Assembly: GCA_016875975.1 (NCBI GenBank)
Contig: VGOF01000036.1
Span: forward strand, 1 to 10,746
Direction of reading: 5' to 3'
DNA: 10,746 nucleotides
DNA from: Chloroflexota bacterium
Lineage (GTDB): Bacteria; Chloroflexota; Dehalococcoidia; GIF9; UBA5629
Part shown: piece by piece, positions 1-6,489 of the stretch
How positions within the stretch are numbered: the stretch's first letter is position 1
Layout of the letters: every line of letters starts with the position of its first letter
Program-made: the position numbers and the translations under genes
Notes under the pieces: model-generated
Database searches by the model: none
What the model saw: only the letters and a program-made list of their open reading frames with translations
What the model was told of the DNA's origin: nothing

Positions 1-259
1 GCCAGAAGATATCGATATAGGCATGAAACTTGGCTACGGATGGAACGCAGGCCCATTCGAAATCGCCGATAACGCTGGGCTAGACACTTTCCTGCTCGTA
101 GGACAGTCGTTGAAAGCCCTGGGTGACGAACATCTGGTATCCCGTTCCGACATGGTGCAAAAAATGGTCGAAGAAGGCTGCCTGGGACGGAAAACTGGCA
201 AAGGATTTTACGTGTACGCACCTGACGGCAAACGTCTTCCCTGGCCAGACAAAGAATAA
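1..259 (+). CDS. 3-hydroxyacyl-CoA dehydrogenase, C-terminal fragment (5' end outside window)
   Basis: The reading frame is open from base 2 to a TAA at 257-259, giving about 85 residues of the C-terminal helical domain of the (S)-3-hydroxyacyl-CoA (3-hydroxybutyryl-CoA type) dehydrogenase family. These enzymes oxidise 3-hydroxyacyl-CoA to 3-ketoacyl-CoA with NAD+. Visible family marks are the EDID..MKLG start of the domain, the GPFE motif followed by a D..GLD helix, and the near-terminal GRKTGKGFYVY signature that usually closes these proteins. The NAD-binding N-terminal domain lies upstream of the window. An internal ATG at 23 is only a methionine within the domain, not the start. The gene precedes the tRNA and the acyl-CoA cluster, so it probably belongs to a related fatty or aromatic acyl-CoA operon ending here. 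Its stereospecificity would be opposite to that expected for the MFE-2-like SDRs downstream. Confidence 0.88.
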   Translation, partial: PEDIDIGMKLGYGWNAGPFEIADNAGLDTFLLVGQSLKALGDEHLVSRSDMVQKMVEEGCLGRKTGKGFYVYAPDGKRLPWPDKE

Positions 260-299
260 ATCACCTGAGAAAAAACGAACAACACAATCCCCGCTTTGG

Positions 300-329
300 T
301 TGTCTGCACCAAATCTCCGATGCTATAAT
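300..329 (+). promoter_or_regulatory. Probable promoter of the tRNA-Asn gene
   Basis: TTGTCT at 300-305 (four of six matches to TTGACA) is followed after 18 nt by a perfect TATAAT at 324-329. A TG one base upstream (321-322) makes it an extended -10. Transcription would start near 336, about 47 nt before the mature 5' end of the tRNA. It lies between the stop of the dehydrogenase gene and the tRNA. Confidence 0.6.
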
Positions 330-382
330 ATGCGCCCAGTTGCGCAACCACGGGACATAGTGCCCAGGCTTCCAACCCTGAT

Positions 383-457
383 TCCGCGGTAGCTCAGTGG
401 TAGAGCGGGCGGCTGTTAACCGCTTGGTCGTAGGTTCGAATCCTACCCGCGGAGCCA
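383..457 (+). tRNA. trnN: tRNA-Asn (anticodon GTT)
   Basis: The cloverleaf folds fully by hand. The acceptor stem is 383-389 with 447-453 (seven pairs, all Watson-Crick). The D stem is 392-395 with 403-406. The anticodon stem is 408-412 with 420-424, with one G-T pair at its outer end. The seven-base anticodon loop 413-419 carries GTT at 415-417, which reads AAC/AAT asparagine codons. The T arm holds the GGTTCGAATCC consensus. The discriminator is G454 and the CCA tail is encoded at 455-457. It stands alone, with its own likely promoter upstream at 300-329. Confidence 0.97.
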
Positions 458-546
458 CACAAAAACATTCCTGTACTCGCGAATTCCTCAGTCATCATAC
501 CAACACCGTCAAACCATATAGAGCAACAAGGCTCTTTGCTGTGGTG

Positions 547-597
547 CTGTTGACAAAGTGACTCTGTAGCTTTACAATCTGCAATGCAGGTCAACAG
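547..597. repeat. 8-bp perfect inverted repeat bracketing the module 1 promoter (operator-like)
   Basis: CTGTTGAC at 547-554 is the exact reverse complement of GTCAACAG at 590-597. The left arm contains most of the -35 box of the promoter at 550-578. The right arm would lie at about +5 to +12 of the transcript. The arms are 43 bp apart start to start, close to four helical turns. This layout would suit a repressor binding two half sites, but no regulator gene is in the window and the repeat could be chance. Confidence 0.35.
550..578 (+). promoter_or_regulatory. Strong sigma-70-type promoter for the acyl-CoA cluster
   Basis: A perfect TTGACA at 550-555 is separated by the optimal 17 nt from TACAAT at 573-578 (five of six matches to TATAAT). 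The start of transcription would be near 585, leaving a leader of about 250 nt before the ATG at 838. This is the best promoter match I found in the window and probably drives module 1. Confidence 0.65.
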
Positions 598-837
598 ATA
601 AGGAACCTATATTCCCACACCTTGTTTGATATATGCTATAAGACCGCTAGAGCCTATAAGCCTCGCATAGGCATTGTCGGATAATCGCCAGGCGAGAATG
701 GATTGAGCATGTCTCTTTTTGTGCTTAAGCGCCTAAACAACGAAAGGGGGTACAGCAGAACAATAAGGAGAAATCAAGTACCACATAAAACTACACTCAT
801 CTACTCATTTGTCATAAAGAATTAGGAGGTAAACTGA
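586..837 (+). other. Long 5' leader of module 1, with possible RNA structure
   Basis: This transcribed but apparently non-coding stretch holds several self-complementary elements: GCCTAT 652-657 with ATAGGC 667-672; AGGCG 690-694 with CGCCT 730-734 enclosing GAGCA 705-709 with TGCTT 722-726; and a palindrome TCGCCAGGCGA at 685-695 that would compete with the second structure. A 38-codon frame (709-825) stops on top of the Shine-Dalgarno sequence of the next gene. I do not recognise any known riboswitch class. The last part holds the ribosome site AGGAGGT at 824-830, seven bases before the ATG at 838. Confidence 0.3.
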
Positions 838-2280
838 ATGGCAGGTATCGTATCATACGGAGCTTACATACCAAGGTATCGCATCAATCGAAACACCATC
901 TTTAATGCGATGGGCTTTCTCATGAATTTCCCCACTCCGGGCGAGAAAGCTGTAGCCAACTGGGACGAGGATTCCATCAGCATGGCCACCGACGCGGGCA
1001 TTGACTGCCTACGAGGCATTGACCGCAATAAGGTTGATGGCGTCTACCTCGCCACTACAACTCAACCATACATGGTCAGGCAGAACTCCGCCATAATAAG
1101 CAGTGCCCTGGACCTCAGACCCGATGCCAGAACCAACGACTTTGTCGCCAGCACCAAGACTGGCACCAGTGCTCTCCTCTCAGCCATCGATGCCCTGAAG
1201 GGAGGGGCAGCTAATAATATACTTGTCTGCGCTGCAGATTGCAGAACTGGCAAGCCTGGTGGCCCACAAGAACACCAGTTCGGCGACGGTGCAGCAGCAT
1301 TGCTCGTAGGCAATGACAATGTCATCGCCACCTTCGAAGGCTCATATTCCGTCTCTTATGACTTCCCCGACCGATGGAAAGCCACCGGAGAGAAATTCGA
1401 ACACGCATGGGAAGACAGGTTCATCCGCGATGAGGGCTACAACAAGATAATCTTCGAAGCCATCGCTGGCCTAGCAAAGAAATGCAACGTAACTATCAAA
1501 GACATAGCCAAAATAGCCTATTGCTACCCCTACCCCAGGGAACATGCCTCTATTGCCAAGAAATTGGGTGCTGAGCCAACTCAGGTCCAGGACAACCTGC
1601 TGGACAAGGTTGGAGACACCGGAGCAGCTTACGCCCTGATGATGTTAGTTGCAGCCCTGGAAGACGCCCAACCCGGCGACAAAATCATGGTCGTCAGCTT
1701 TGGAAACGGAAGCGATGCCATGCTCTTCACCGCGACCGACAATATCAAGAAGGTAAAGGGCAAAATGGGCGTTAAAGGCAATCTGGCCAACAGGAAAGAG
1801 CTAACCAGCTACGAAAAGTACGCCGCCTTCCATAATGCCATACCAATCGATATCGGAATGCGCGGCGAAACCATACCCTATACCGCCCTATCGCTATACT
1901 GGAGAGACAATAAGGAGATAGCAGCCCTCCACGGTTCCAAATGCAAGAAATGTGGCACCCCACAATACCCCGCAAACAGAATCTGCATCAACCCCAAGTG
2001 CAGAGCTATAGACGAGATGGAACCTTATCGTTTCTCGGACAAGAAGGCAGCAGTCTTCAACTACACAGGCGACAACCTGGCGGCCAGTATCAGCCCACCG
2101 GCCATCTACGGAATGGTCGATTTCGAAGGCGGTGGAAGAGCCTGGCTCGATTTCACAGACTGTGACCTCGAGGAAGTCAAGGTCGGCTTGCCTGTAGAGC
2201 TGTCATTCAGACGCAAATACGTGGATGAGGGACGAGGCATCCACGGCTACTTCTGGAAAGTAGTACCGGTGCGCTCCTGA
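838..2280 (+). CDS. HMG-CoA-synthase-like protein fused to a C-terminal DUF35 Zn-ribbon/OB-fold domain (copy 1)
   Basis: This 480-residue protein joins an HMG-CoA-synthase/ketoacyl-synthase-III-type thiolase fold (about residues 1-345) to a DUF35 domain (about 355-480). Synthase-fold marks are the YGAYIPRYRI start, the QPYMVRQNSA segment (76-85), the KTGT turn (107-110) and the VVSFGNGSDA motif near 288-297. The DUF35 part has a zinc ribbon, C369-x2-C372-x10-C383-x4-C388, followed by an OB-fold. The family includes archaeal HMGCS, which condenses acetyl-CoA with acetoacetyl-CoA. By remembered alignment, however, the catalytic Glu corresponds to T74, the Cys to T106 (S105 beside it) and the His to C229; H236 lies nearby. 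True HMG-CoA synthase activity is therefore doubtful. The start is set by AGGAGGT at 824-830. The thiolase gene follows after 35 nt, which suggests a complex. A decarboxylating, retro-Claisen or purely structural role is possible. Confidence 0.85.
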   Translation: MAGIVSYGAYIPRYRINRNTIFNAMGFLMNFPTPGEKAVANWDEDSISMATDAGIDCLRGIDRNKVDGVYLATTTQPYMVRQNSAIISSALDLRPDARTNDFVASTKTGTSALLSAIDALKGGAANNILVCAADCRTGKPGGPQEHQFGDGAAALLVGNDNVIATFEGSYSVSYDFPDRWKATGEKFEHAWEDRFIRDEGYNKIIFEAIAGLAKKCNVTIKDIAKIAYCYPYPREHASIAKKLGAEPTQVQDNLLDKVGDTGAAYALMMLVAALEDAQPGDKIMVVSFGNGSDAMLFTATDNIKKVKGKMGVKGNLANRKELTSYEKYAAFHNAIPIDIGMRGETIPYTALSLYWRDNKEIAALHGSKCKKCGTPQYPANRICINPKCRAIDEMEPYRFSDKKAAVFNYTGDNLAASISPPAIYGMVDFEGGGRAWLDFTDCDLEEVKVGLPVELSFRRKYVDEGRGIHGYFWKVVPVRS

Positions 2281-2315
2281 AGACAAGCAAAGACACTTAA
2301 TGGAGGTAACCAATA

Positions 2316-3515
2316 ATGGCAAAAGGGATTAAAGACAAAATAGCAATTATCGGGATGGGATGTACCAAGTTTGGCGAACGCTGGAACGATGGCGGCGATG
2401 AACTCATGATAGAGGCTTTCAAAGAGGCCATTGAGGATGCCGGCATAGACCCTCAAAAAGATATCGAAGCCTGCTGGTACGGCCACTGTCAAAACGACGT
2501 GGGGCTTGGGGGCTCAGCCATTCCGGCTGCTCGGTCACTGAGGCTACCCTATATCCCCGCTACCAGAGTAGAAAATATGTGCGCCACAGGTTCAGAGGCG
2601 CTAAGAGGAGCCTGTTATGCTGTGGCAGCAGGTGCTTATGATATAGCCTTAGCTATAGGCGTTGAAAAACTCAAGGATACAGGCTATGGCGGCCTCCCAA
2701 TGACTGGTGGCGCTCCTGGATCACATCTGCGGATGCCTAACATCACAGCACCAGGTTCCTTCGCGTTGCTAGCCACCAGATACTTCAGCAAGTACGGCAT
2801 AAGCCCACAGGACGGGAAAACCATGTTGGCTAAGGTCTCTGCCAAAAGTCACTACAATGGGTCACTGAATCCCAAGGCACACCTTCGCCGCGCCGTAACC
2901 GTAGAGCAAATACTAAATGCCCCGATTATAGCCTGGCCCCTTGGCCTGTTCGACTGCTGTGGCGTCAGCGACGGTTCAGCAGCAGCCATCGTCGTCCGCG
3001 CTGACATGGCTAAGAAATTTAGACAGGACCCTGTATTCGTCAAAGCCCTCCAGATAGCAGTGACTTCTGGCGAAGAGATGGAACACACTGAATGGGACGG
3101 TACTCTTATCCGCACCACCACGACTGCGGCTGCTAGGGCTTATGAAGAAGCGGGCATAAAGAACCCACGCGAAGAAATCAGCATGGCCGAGGTTCATGAC
3201 TGCTTCTCCATAACCGAGGCCGTTACCATGGAAGACCTGCAGTTCAGCCCCAGGGGCAAGGTCAAGGAAGACATTGACGCCGGCCGCTTCAACCTCGATG
3301 GCCCTCAGCCTGTCCAGCCAGACGGTGGCCTCAAGTCCTTCGGGCATCCTATCGGCGCTTCCGGCCTCAGAATGATGTACGAAATGTACAAGCAACTCCA
3401 GGGCAAAGCTCAACAGCCTGAACGCCAGTTGAAAAACCCAAAGTATGGCCTGACCCACAACCTTGGTGGCTTCCCCGCCATGAGCGTATGTAGCACGTTC
3501 ATAGTAGGACTCTAG
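2316..3515 (+). CDS. SCP-x-type thiolase (acetyl-CoA acetyltransferase family, copy 1)
   Basis: This 399-residue thiolase is of full family length. It would cleave a 3-ketoacyl-CoA with CoA, or act in reverse as a condensing enzyme. The nucleophilic cysteine is C89 in NMCATGSEA. The HDCF motif at 294-297, typical of the SCP2/SCP-x branch, replaces the NEAF of classical thiolases; H344 sits in the GHPIGASG loop. The fourth loop reads NLGG without the classical CxG cysteine, as expected for this branch, where the HDCF cysteine is thought to substitute. The catalytic set is therefore complete, unlike that of the HMGCS-like neighbour. The start follows GGAGGT at 2302-2307. Its tight spacing with the DUF35 fusion gene resembles archaeal thiolase/HMGCS/DUF35 and BbsAB (anaerobic toluene degradation) arrangements. 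The specific substrate is unknown. Confidence 0.9.
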   Translation: MAKGIKDKIAIIGMGCTKFGERWNDGGDELMIEAFKEAIEDAGIDPQKDIEACWYGHCQNDVGLGGSAIPAARSLRLPYIPATRVENMCATGSEALRGACYAVAAGAYDIALAIGVEKLKDTGYGGLPMTGGAPGSHLRMPNITAPGSFALLATRYFSKYGISPQDGKTMLAKVSAKSHYNGSLNPKAHLRRAVTVEQILNAPIIAWPLGLFDCCGVSDGSAAAIVVRADMAKKFRQDPVFVKALQIAVTSGEEMEHTEWDGTLIRTTTTAAARAYEEAGIKNPREEISMAEVHDCFSITEAVTMEDLQFSPRGKVKEDIDAGRFNLDGPQPVQPDGGLKSFGHPIGASGLRMMYEMYKQLQGKAQQPERQLKNPKYGLTHNLGGFPAMSVCSTFIVGL

Positions 3516-3542
3516 TTACGAATCAAACACAGGAGGTAGACT

Positions 3543-4007
3543 ATGGCGCTCTTAAACGATGCACTAAGAAAACTGGTCGGCATGAGCACAGACCCTTATA
3601 TCTACAAAATAGAAGAGGGCGCTATCCAGAGATATGCCGATGCCATCGGCGACCCCAATCCCCTCTTCAACGATATTGGCTACGCCAAGAAATCTAAGGC
3701 AGGCAGGCTACTCTGCCCCCCAGGATTTTTCGGCTGGCCAGTGAAAAAGGGCCCTGGGCCTCTGACGCTCGCTATCGAACTTATTAAAGCTGGCGCCCCC
3801 TTCCGCCTTCTCGATGGAGGCGTGGAATACGAGTTCTTCGAACCCGTAGGTGCTGGTGACGTGCTGACCATGCATAACAAAATCGTCGATATCACCGAAA
3901 AAGAATCAAAATCAGGTAGCATGCTCCTCACCACCATAGAAGCTACCTCCCTTAACCAGAACGGTGATGTAGTCGCCAAAGCCAGGTCAACATTCATCAA
4001 CCGCTGA
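3543..4007 (+). CDS. MaoC-type dehydratase N-domain protein, probable non-catalytic hydratase subunit
   Basis: This 154-residue protein has a single hot-dog fold resembling the MaoC N-terminal (FAS1-type dehydratase) family. The region 31-42 (YADAIGDPNPLF) matches the hydratase-2 motif, but the catalytic histidine position is F42, so this subunit probably shapes the substrate pocket rather than doing the chemistry. The LLCPPGFFGWP segment at about 57-67 is typical of the family. The next gene encodes a second hot-dog protein with the catalytic pair intact. Together they would make a split two-hot-dog (R)-specific enoyl-CoA hydratase, as in HadAB/HadBC or ChsH1/ChsH2-type heteromers. Its start is set by AGGAGGT at 3531-3537; 27 nt separate it from the thiolase gene. 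Module 2 has no counterpart. Confidence 0.8.
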   Translation: MALLNDALRKLVGMSTDPYIYKIEEGAIQRYADAIGDPNPLFNDIGYAKKSKAGRLLCPPGFFGWPVKKGPGPLTLAIELIKAGAPFRLLDGGVEYEFFEPVGAGDVLTMHNKIVDITEKESKSGSMLLTTIEATSLNQNGDVVAKARSTFINR

Positions 4008-4050
4008 TGGCTATCGGCTGCCGATTACTTGACTAGCAACAGGAGGAAAT

Positions 4051-4521
4051 ATGGCTAAGAAACAACTCTACTTTGAAGATGTCCAGGAAGGCATGGAGAT
4101 ACCAACTCTGCCCAAGATTGCGACCAGCAAGATGTTAGTCCAATGGGCTGGGGCTTCCGGTGACTTCAATCCTCTCCACTATGAAGACGATTTCGCCAAA
4201 GCCAACATGGTAAACGCACCCATTGTACACGGTGCTCTCAAGCGTGCTTGGCTGGGCCATCTCATGACTGACTGGATAGGCGAAGAAGGCGTACTCAAAA
4301 AGCTCTCCTGCCAATACCGCGGCATGGACTGGCCTAGAAAGATGAAGACCTTCGACGAGCCCCACGATGGTGAAACCTGGCACTGCAAGGGAAAGGTAAT
4401 CAAGAAATACACCCAGGGCGACGAAAACCTTGTTGACTGTCAGATCTGGGTGGAAAACGGCAAGGGGGAAACCACTACCCCCGGCGCTGCCACGGTAGCC
4501 CTGCCATCAAAGAAAAAATAA
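4051..4521 (+). CDS. MaoC-type (R)-specific enoyl-CoA hydratase, catalytic subunit
   Basis: This 156-residue single hot-dog protein carries the hydratase-2 motif intact: GDFNPLHYEDDFA at about 37-49, with the expected catalytic pair D38 and H43. A later IVHGALKRAWL segment matches the helix end that follows in MaoC proteins. Enzymes of this family add water to trans-2-enoyl-CoA to give (R)-3-hydroxyacyl-CoA, or the reverse. The preceding gene supplies a partner that lacks the histidine. The product stereochemistry suits the MFE-2-like SDR encoded 15 nt downstream. The ribosome site is AGGAGG at 4041-4046. The substrate is not deducible; the split arrangement is often linked to bulky acyl-CoAs such as steroid side chains, which is suggestive only. 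Confidence 0.85.
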   Translation: MAKKQLYFEDVQEGMEIPTLPKIATSKMLVQWAGASGDFNPLHYEDDFAKANMVNAPIVHGALKRAWLGHLMTDWIGEEGVLKKLSCQYRGMDWPRKMKTFDEPHDGETWHCKGKVIKKYTQGDENLVDCQIWVENGKGETTTPGAATVALPSKKK

Positions 4522-4536
4522 ACTAAGGAGCAATCA

Positions 4537-5439
4537 ATGGGAAACAGATTAGCAGGTAAAGTAGCAGTAATCACAGGAGCTGGCCGCGGTCTGGGTAGAG
4601 CCGAAGCATTGGCTCTAGCCGCCGAAGGGGCTAAAATAGTGATTAACGACCTCGGCGGTGGCGCTGATGGCACCGGAGCTTCGCATTCGCCAGCCGACGA
4701 AGTCGTCGCCGAAATCAAGAAGCTCGGCAGCGACGCTGTAGCCAACTATGATTCCGTCACCACGCCCGATGGCGGCGAGAACATCATCAAAACAGCCATT
4801 GACAAGTTCGGCAGGCTAGACATCCTGATCAACAACGCCGGAGTACTCAGAGACCGCATCATCTTCAATATGTCAGAAGAAGAATGGGATACAGTGATGA
4901 AGGTGCATCTATATGGCACCTTTCACTGCACCAAGCCCGCTTGTGTCATCTTCAGGCAGCAAAGAAGTGGAAGGATTATTAACACATCATCGGCCGCGGG
5001 ACTGGGTAACATGGGGCAAGCCAACTATAGCGCTGCCAAAGAAGGCATTATCGGCTTCACCAGGACAGTCGCCAGAGACATGGGCAAATATGGCGTAACT
5101 TGCAACGCCATCAGACCCATCGCTGCCACTCGCCTCACCATGAGCCCAGAGTTGAAAGCCGCCTGGGAAAAAAGTGGGATGCAAGAAGTCATCAAGAAGA
5201 TGGAAGCAGCAGTCCCCGATATGGTAGCACCATTAGTTGCATATCTCTGCACCGATGCCGCGGCCAATATAAACGGCTATGATTTTGCAGTAGGCGGCGG
5301 CCAAATAGGCCTCTATTCCCAGCCTACAGTCACCGCCCAAATTGAAAAGGCAGGTATCTGGACACTGGATGAACTCCTCGACATAATGCCCAAGAAAATT
5401 ACCGCGGGCTTGGTAAATCCAGCACCACCAAAACCATAG
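4537..5439 (+). CDS. MFE-2-type short-chain dehydrogenase, probable (R)-3-hydroxyacyl-CoA dehydrogenase (copy 1)
   Basis: This 300-residue protein is a classical SDR of the peroxisomal multifunctional enzyme type 2 (HSD17B4-like) group. It shows the cofactor loop TGAGRGLG (13-20), an acidic residue after strand 2 (D38, favouring NAD+), NNAG at 99-102 and the catalytic S151, Y164 and K168 (YSAAK). A tail of about 35 residues, from QIEKAGIWTLDELLDIM to the end, is the extension often seen in this group. The likely reaction is oxidation of (R)-3-hydroxyacyl-CoA to 3-ketoacyl-CoA, placing it between the MaoC hydratase and the thiolase. The start follows AAGGAG at 4525-4530. It is the last gene of module 1. 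A second copy lies at 9213-10139 and is eight residues longer in the region before the C-terminal part. Confidence 0.87.
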   Translation: MGNRLAGKVAVITGAGRGLGRAEALALAAEGAKIVINDLGGGADGTGASHSPADEVVAEIKKLGSDAVANYDSVTTPDGGENIIKTAIDKFGRLDILINNAGVLRDRIIFNMSEEEWDTVMKVHLYGTFHCTKPACVIFRQQRSGRIINTSSAAGLGNMGQANYSAAKEGIIGFTRTVARDMGKYGVTCNAIRPIAATRLTMSPELKAAWEKSGMQEVIKKMEAAVPDMVAPLVAYLCTDAAANINGYDFAVGGGQIGLYSQPTVTAQIEKAGIWTLDELLDIMPKKITAGLVNPAPPKP

Positions 5440-5472
5440 CCCCAGTCCAGACCAGCCAGGAAAAGAGCACTA

Positions 5473-5507
5473 GGCAGAGTGGATAGTTACGGACTGCCCA
5501 CTCTGCC
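5473..5507 (+). terminator. Hairpin after module 1 (terminator-like, without U-tract)
   Basis: GGCAGAGTGG at 5473-5482 pairs perfectly over 10 bp with CCACTCTGCC at 5498-5507 around a 15-nt loop. No run of T follows, so it is either a weak or factor-assisted terminator or a 3' stabilising hairpin. It begins 33 nt after the SDR stop codon. Confidence 0.45.
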
Positions 5508-5571
5508 ACTACAAATACCAAACAAGTATTTGCAACTGCACAAAGCAATTTTGAAAGGTGAGCAATAAACT

Positions 5572-5591
5572 TCTCCTTCTAAGCAAGGAGA
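5572..5591 (+). promoter_or_regulatory. Hairpin that sequesters the ribosome site of the crotonase gene
   Basis: TCTCCTT at 5572-5578 is the exact complement of AAGGAGA at 5585-5591, with a six-base loop. The 3' arm is the only Shine-Dalgarno sequence of the gene starting at 5601. When folded, the ribosome site would be closed, so initiation may be low or depend on something that opens the stem. The rest of 5508-5571 shows no promoter I can defend. Confidence 0.45.
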
Positions 5592-5600
5592 CATAAGCCA

Positions 5601-6389
5601 ATGAAATACACAACAATCGATTTCAAGCTTAAAGACAGCATCGCCACAATAATCTTCAATCGTCCGGACGCCAGCAATTCAATCAATCTGGAATTAGCCA
5701 AAGACTTCATGTATGCAACCATGCAATGCAGCGAAAACTCGGCAGTACGAGTAGTCGTCATCACAGGAGCAGGAAAGGTGTTCTGCCCAGGGGGTGACGT
5801 CAAGAGCTTCGCAGCGCAAGGCAAGAACCTCCCCTACTACCTGCGGGACGTTACTACCTATCTGCATGCCGCGGTTTCGCGCCTGGCACGTCTGGATGCA
5901 CCCGTAATTTCGGCAGTAAACGGAGTGGCCGCCGGCGCTGGTATGGGTCTGGTCTGTGCCAGTGATTTCGCTTTGGCTGCCGAATCAGCCCGCTTTACTA
6001 TGGCCTACACCAGGATAGGGCTAGCACCAGACGGAGGTTCATCCTATTATTTAACACGCATAGTGGGCCTCAGAAAGGCTGTGGAACTCACGCTGACTAA
6101 CCACCAGCTCTCGGCTATAGAGGCACTAGAACTAGGCATTGTCAACCAGGTAGTACCAGATGAGGAATTGACAGTCAAGGTAGAATCGCTGGCAAACCAA
6201 TTAGCATCCGGCGCCACCAAAGCCTACGGCGCAGCAAAGCGCTTACTATACAATGCATGGACTGAAACACTGGAAACACAAATGGAACTCGAAAGCCAAA
6301 CCATTGCCGCCATGGCGCACACCGAATACGCGCAAGAGGCAATAGCCGCCTTTGTCGAGAAGAGGACACCCAGGCTAAAAGGACAATGA
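5601..6389 (+). CDS. Crotonase-family protein, PaaG-like enoyl-CoA isomerase
   Basis: This 262-residue protein has the usual length of the enoyl-CoA hydratase/isomerase family. Oxyanion-hole marks are CPGGD at 62-66 and AAGAGMG at 110-116. The two glutamates of classical hydratases (rat E144 and E164) align with G116 and Y136, so simple hydration of enoyl-CoA is unlikely. Instead D144 in LAPDGG matches the catalytic aspartate of PaaG-type isomerases, which shift double bonds or isomerise ring epoxides of CoA thioesters. The gene lies between the two modules, with 161 nt before it and 100 nt after it, and its Shine-Dalgarno sequence (5585-5590) lies in a hairpin. It could supply double-bond isomerisation for unsaturated or cyclic acyl-CoAs in the pathway. 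It could also be a specialised crotonase with another reaction; the fold assignment is firm, the reaction is not. Confidence 0.82.
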   Translation: MKYTTIDFKLKDSIATIIFNRPDASNSINLELAKDFMYATMQCSENSAVRVVVITGAGKVFCPGGDVKSFAAQGKNLPYYLRDVTTYLHAAVSRLARLDAPVISAVNGVAAGAGMGLVCASDFALAAESARFTMAYTRIGLAPDGGSSYYLTRIVGLRKAVELTLTNHQLSAIEALELGIVNQVVPDEELTVKVESLANQLASGATKAYGAAKRLLYNAWTETLETQMELESQTIAAMAHTEYAQEAIAAFVEKRTPRLKGQ

Positions 6390-6489
6390 GTCTGATAACA
6401 AAGATGATAAACACTTTCCAGTTTGCTCACCCTAAAACAAGTGGCACAGTAAAATCTGGCATAGCCTCAGATGCAACGGGACAGACGTA

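Noticed and set aside
123..392. 89-codon + frame overlapping the dehydrogenase end and reaching into the tRNA gene
   Set aside because: It is out of frame with a clear family match, runs through the tRNA promoter into the acceptor stem, and shows no protein-like features.
520..537. AGAGC/GCTCT hairpin followed by TTT as terminator of the tRNA transcript
   Set aside because: The stem is only five pairs and the T-run only three bases, too weak to call.
634..642. Extended -10 (TGCTATAAG) as a second promoter
   Set aside because: There is no -35 match at proper spacing, and a far better promoter lies upstream at 550-578.
685..695. TCGCCAGGCGA palindrome as an operator
   Set aside because: It is a single 11-bp palindrome downstream of the transcription start with no second copy found; it is mentioned only as part of the leader.
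2976..3458. 160-codon open frame on the minus strand inside thiolase copy 1
   Set aside because: It lies wholly antisense to a well-supported gene, has no recognisable motif, and its counterpart in copy 2 is fragmented. It is a shadow of codon bias.
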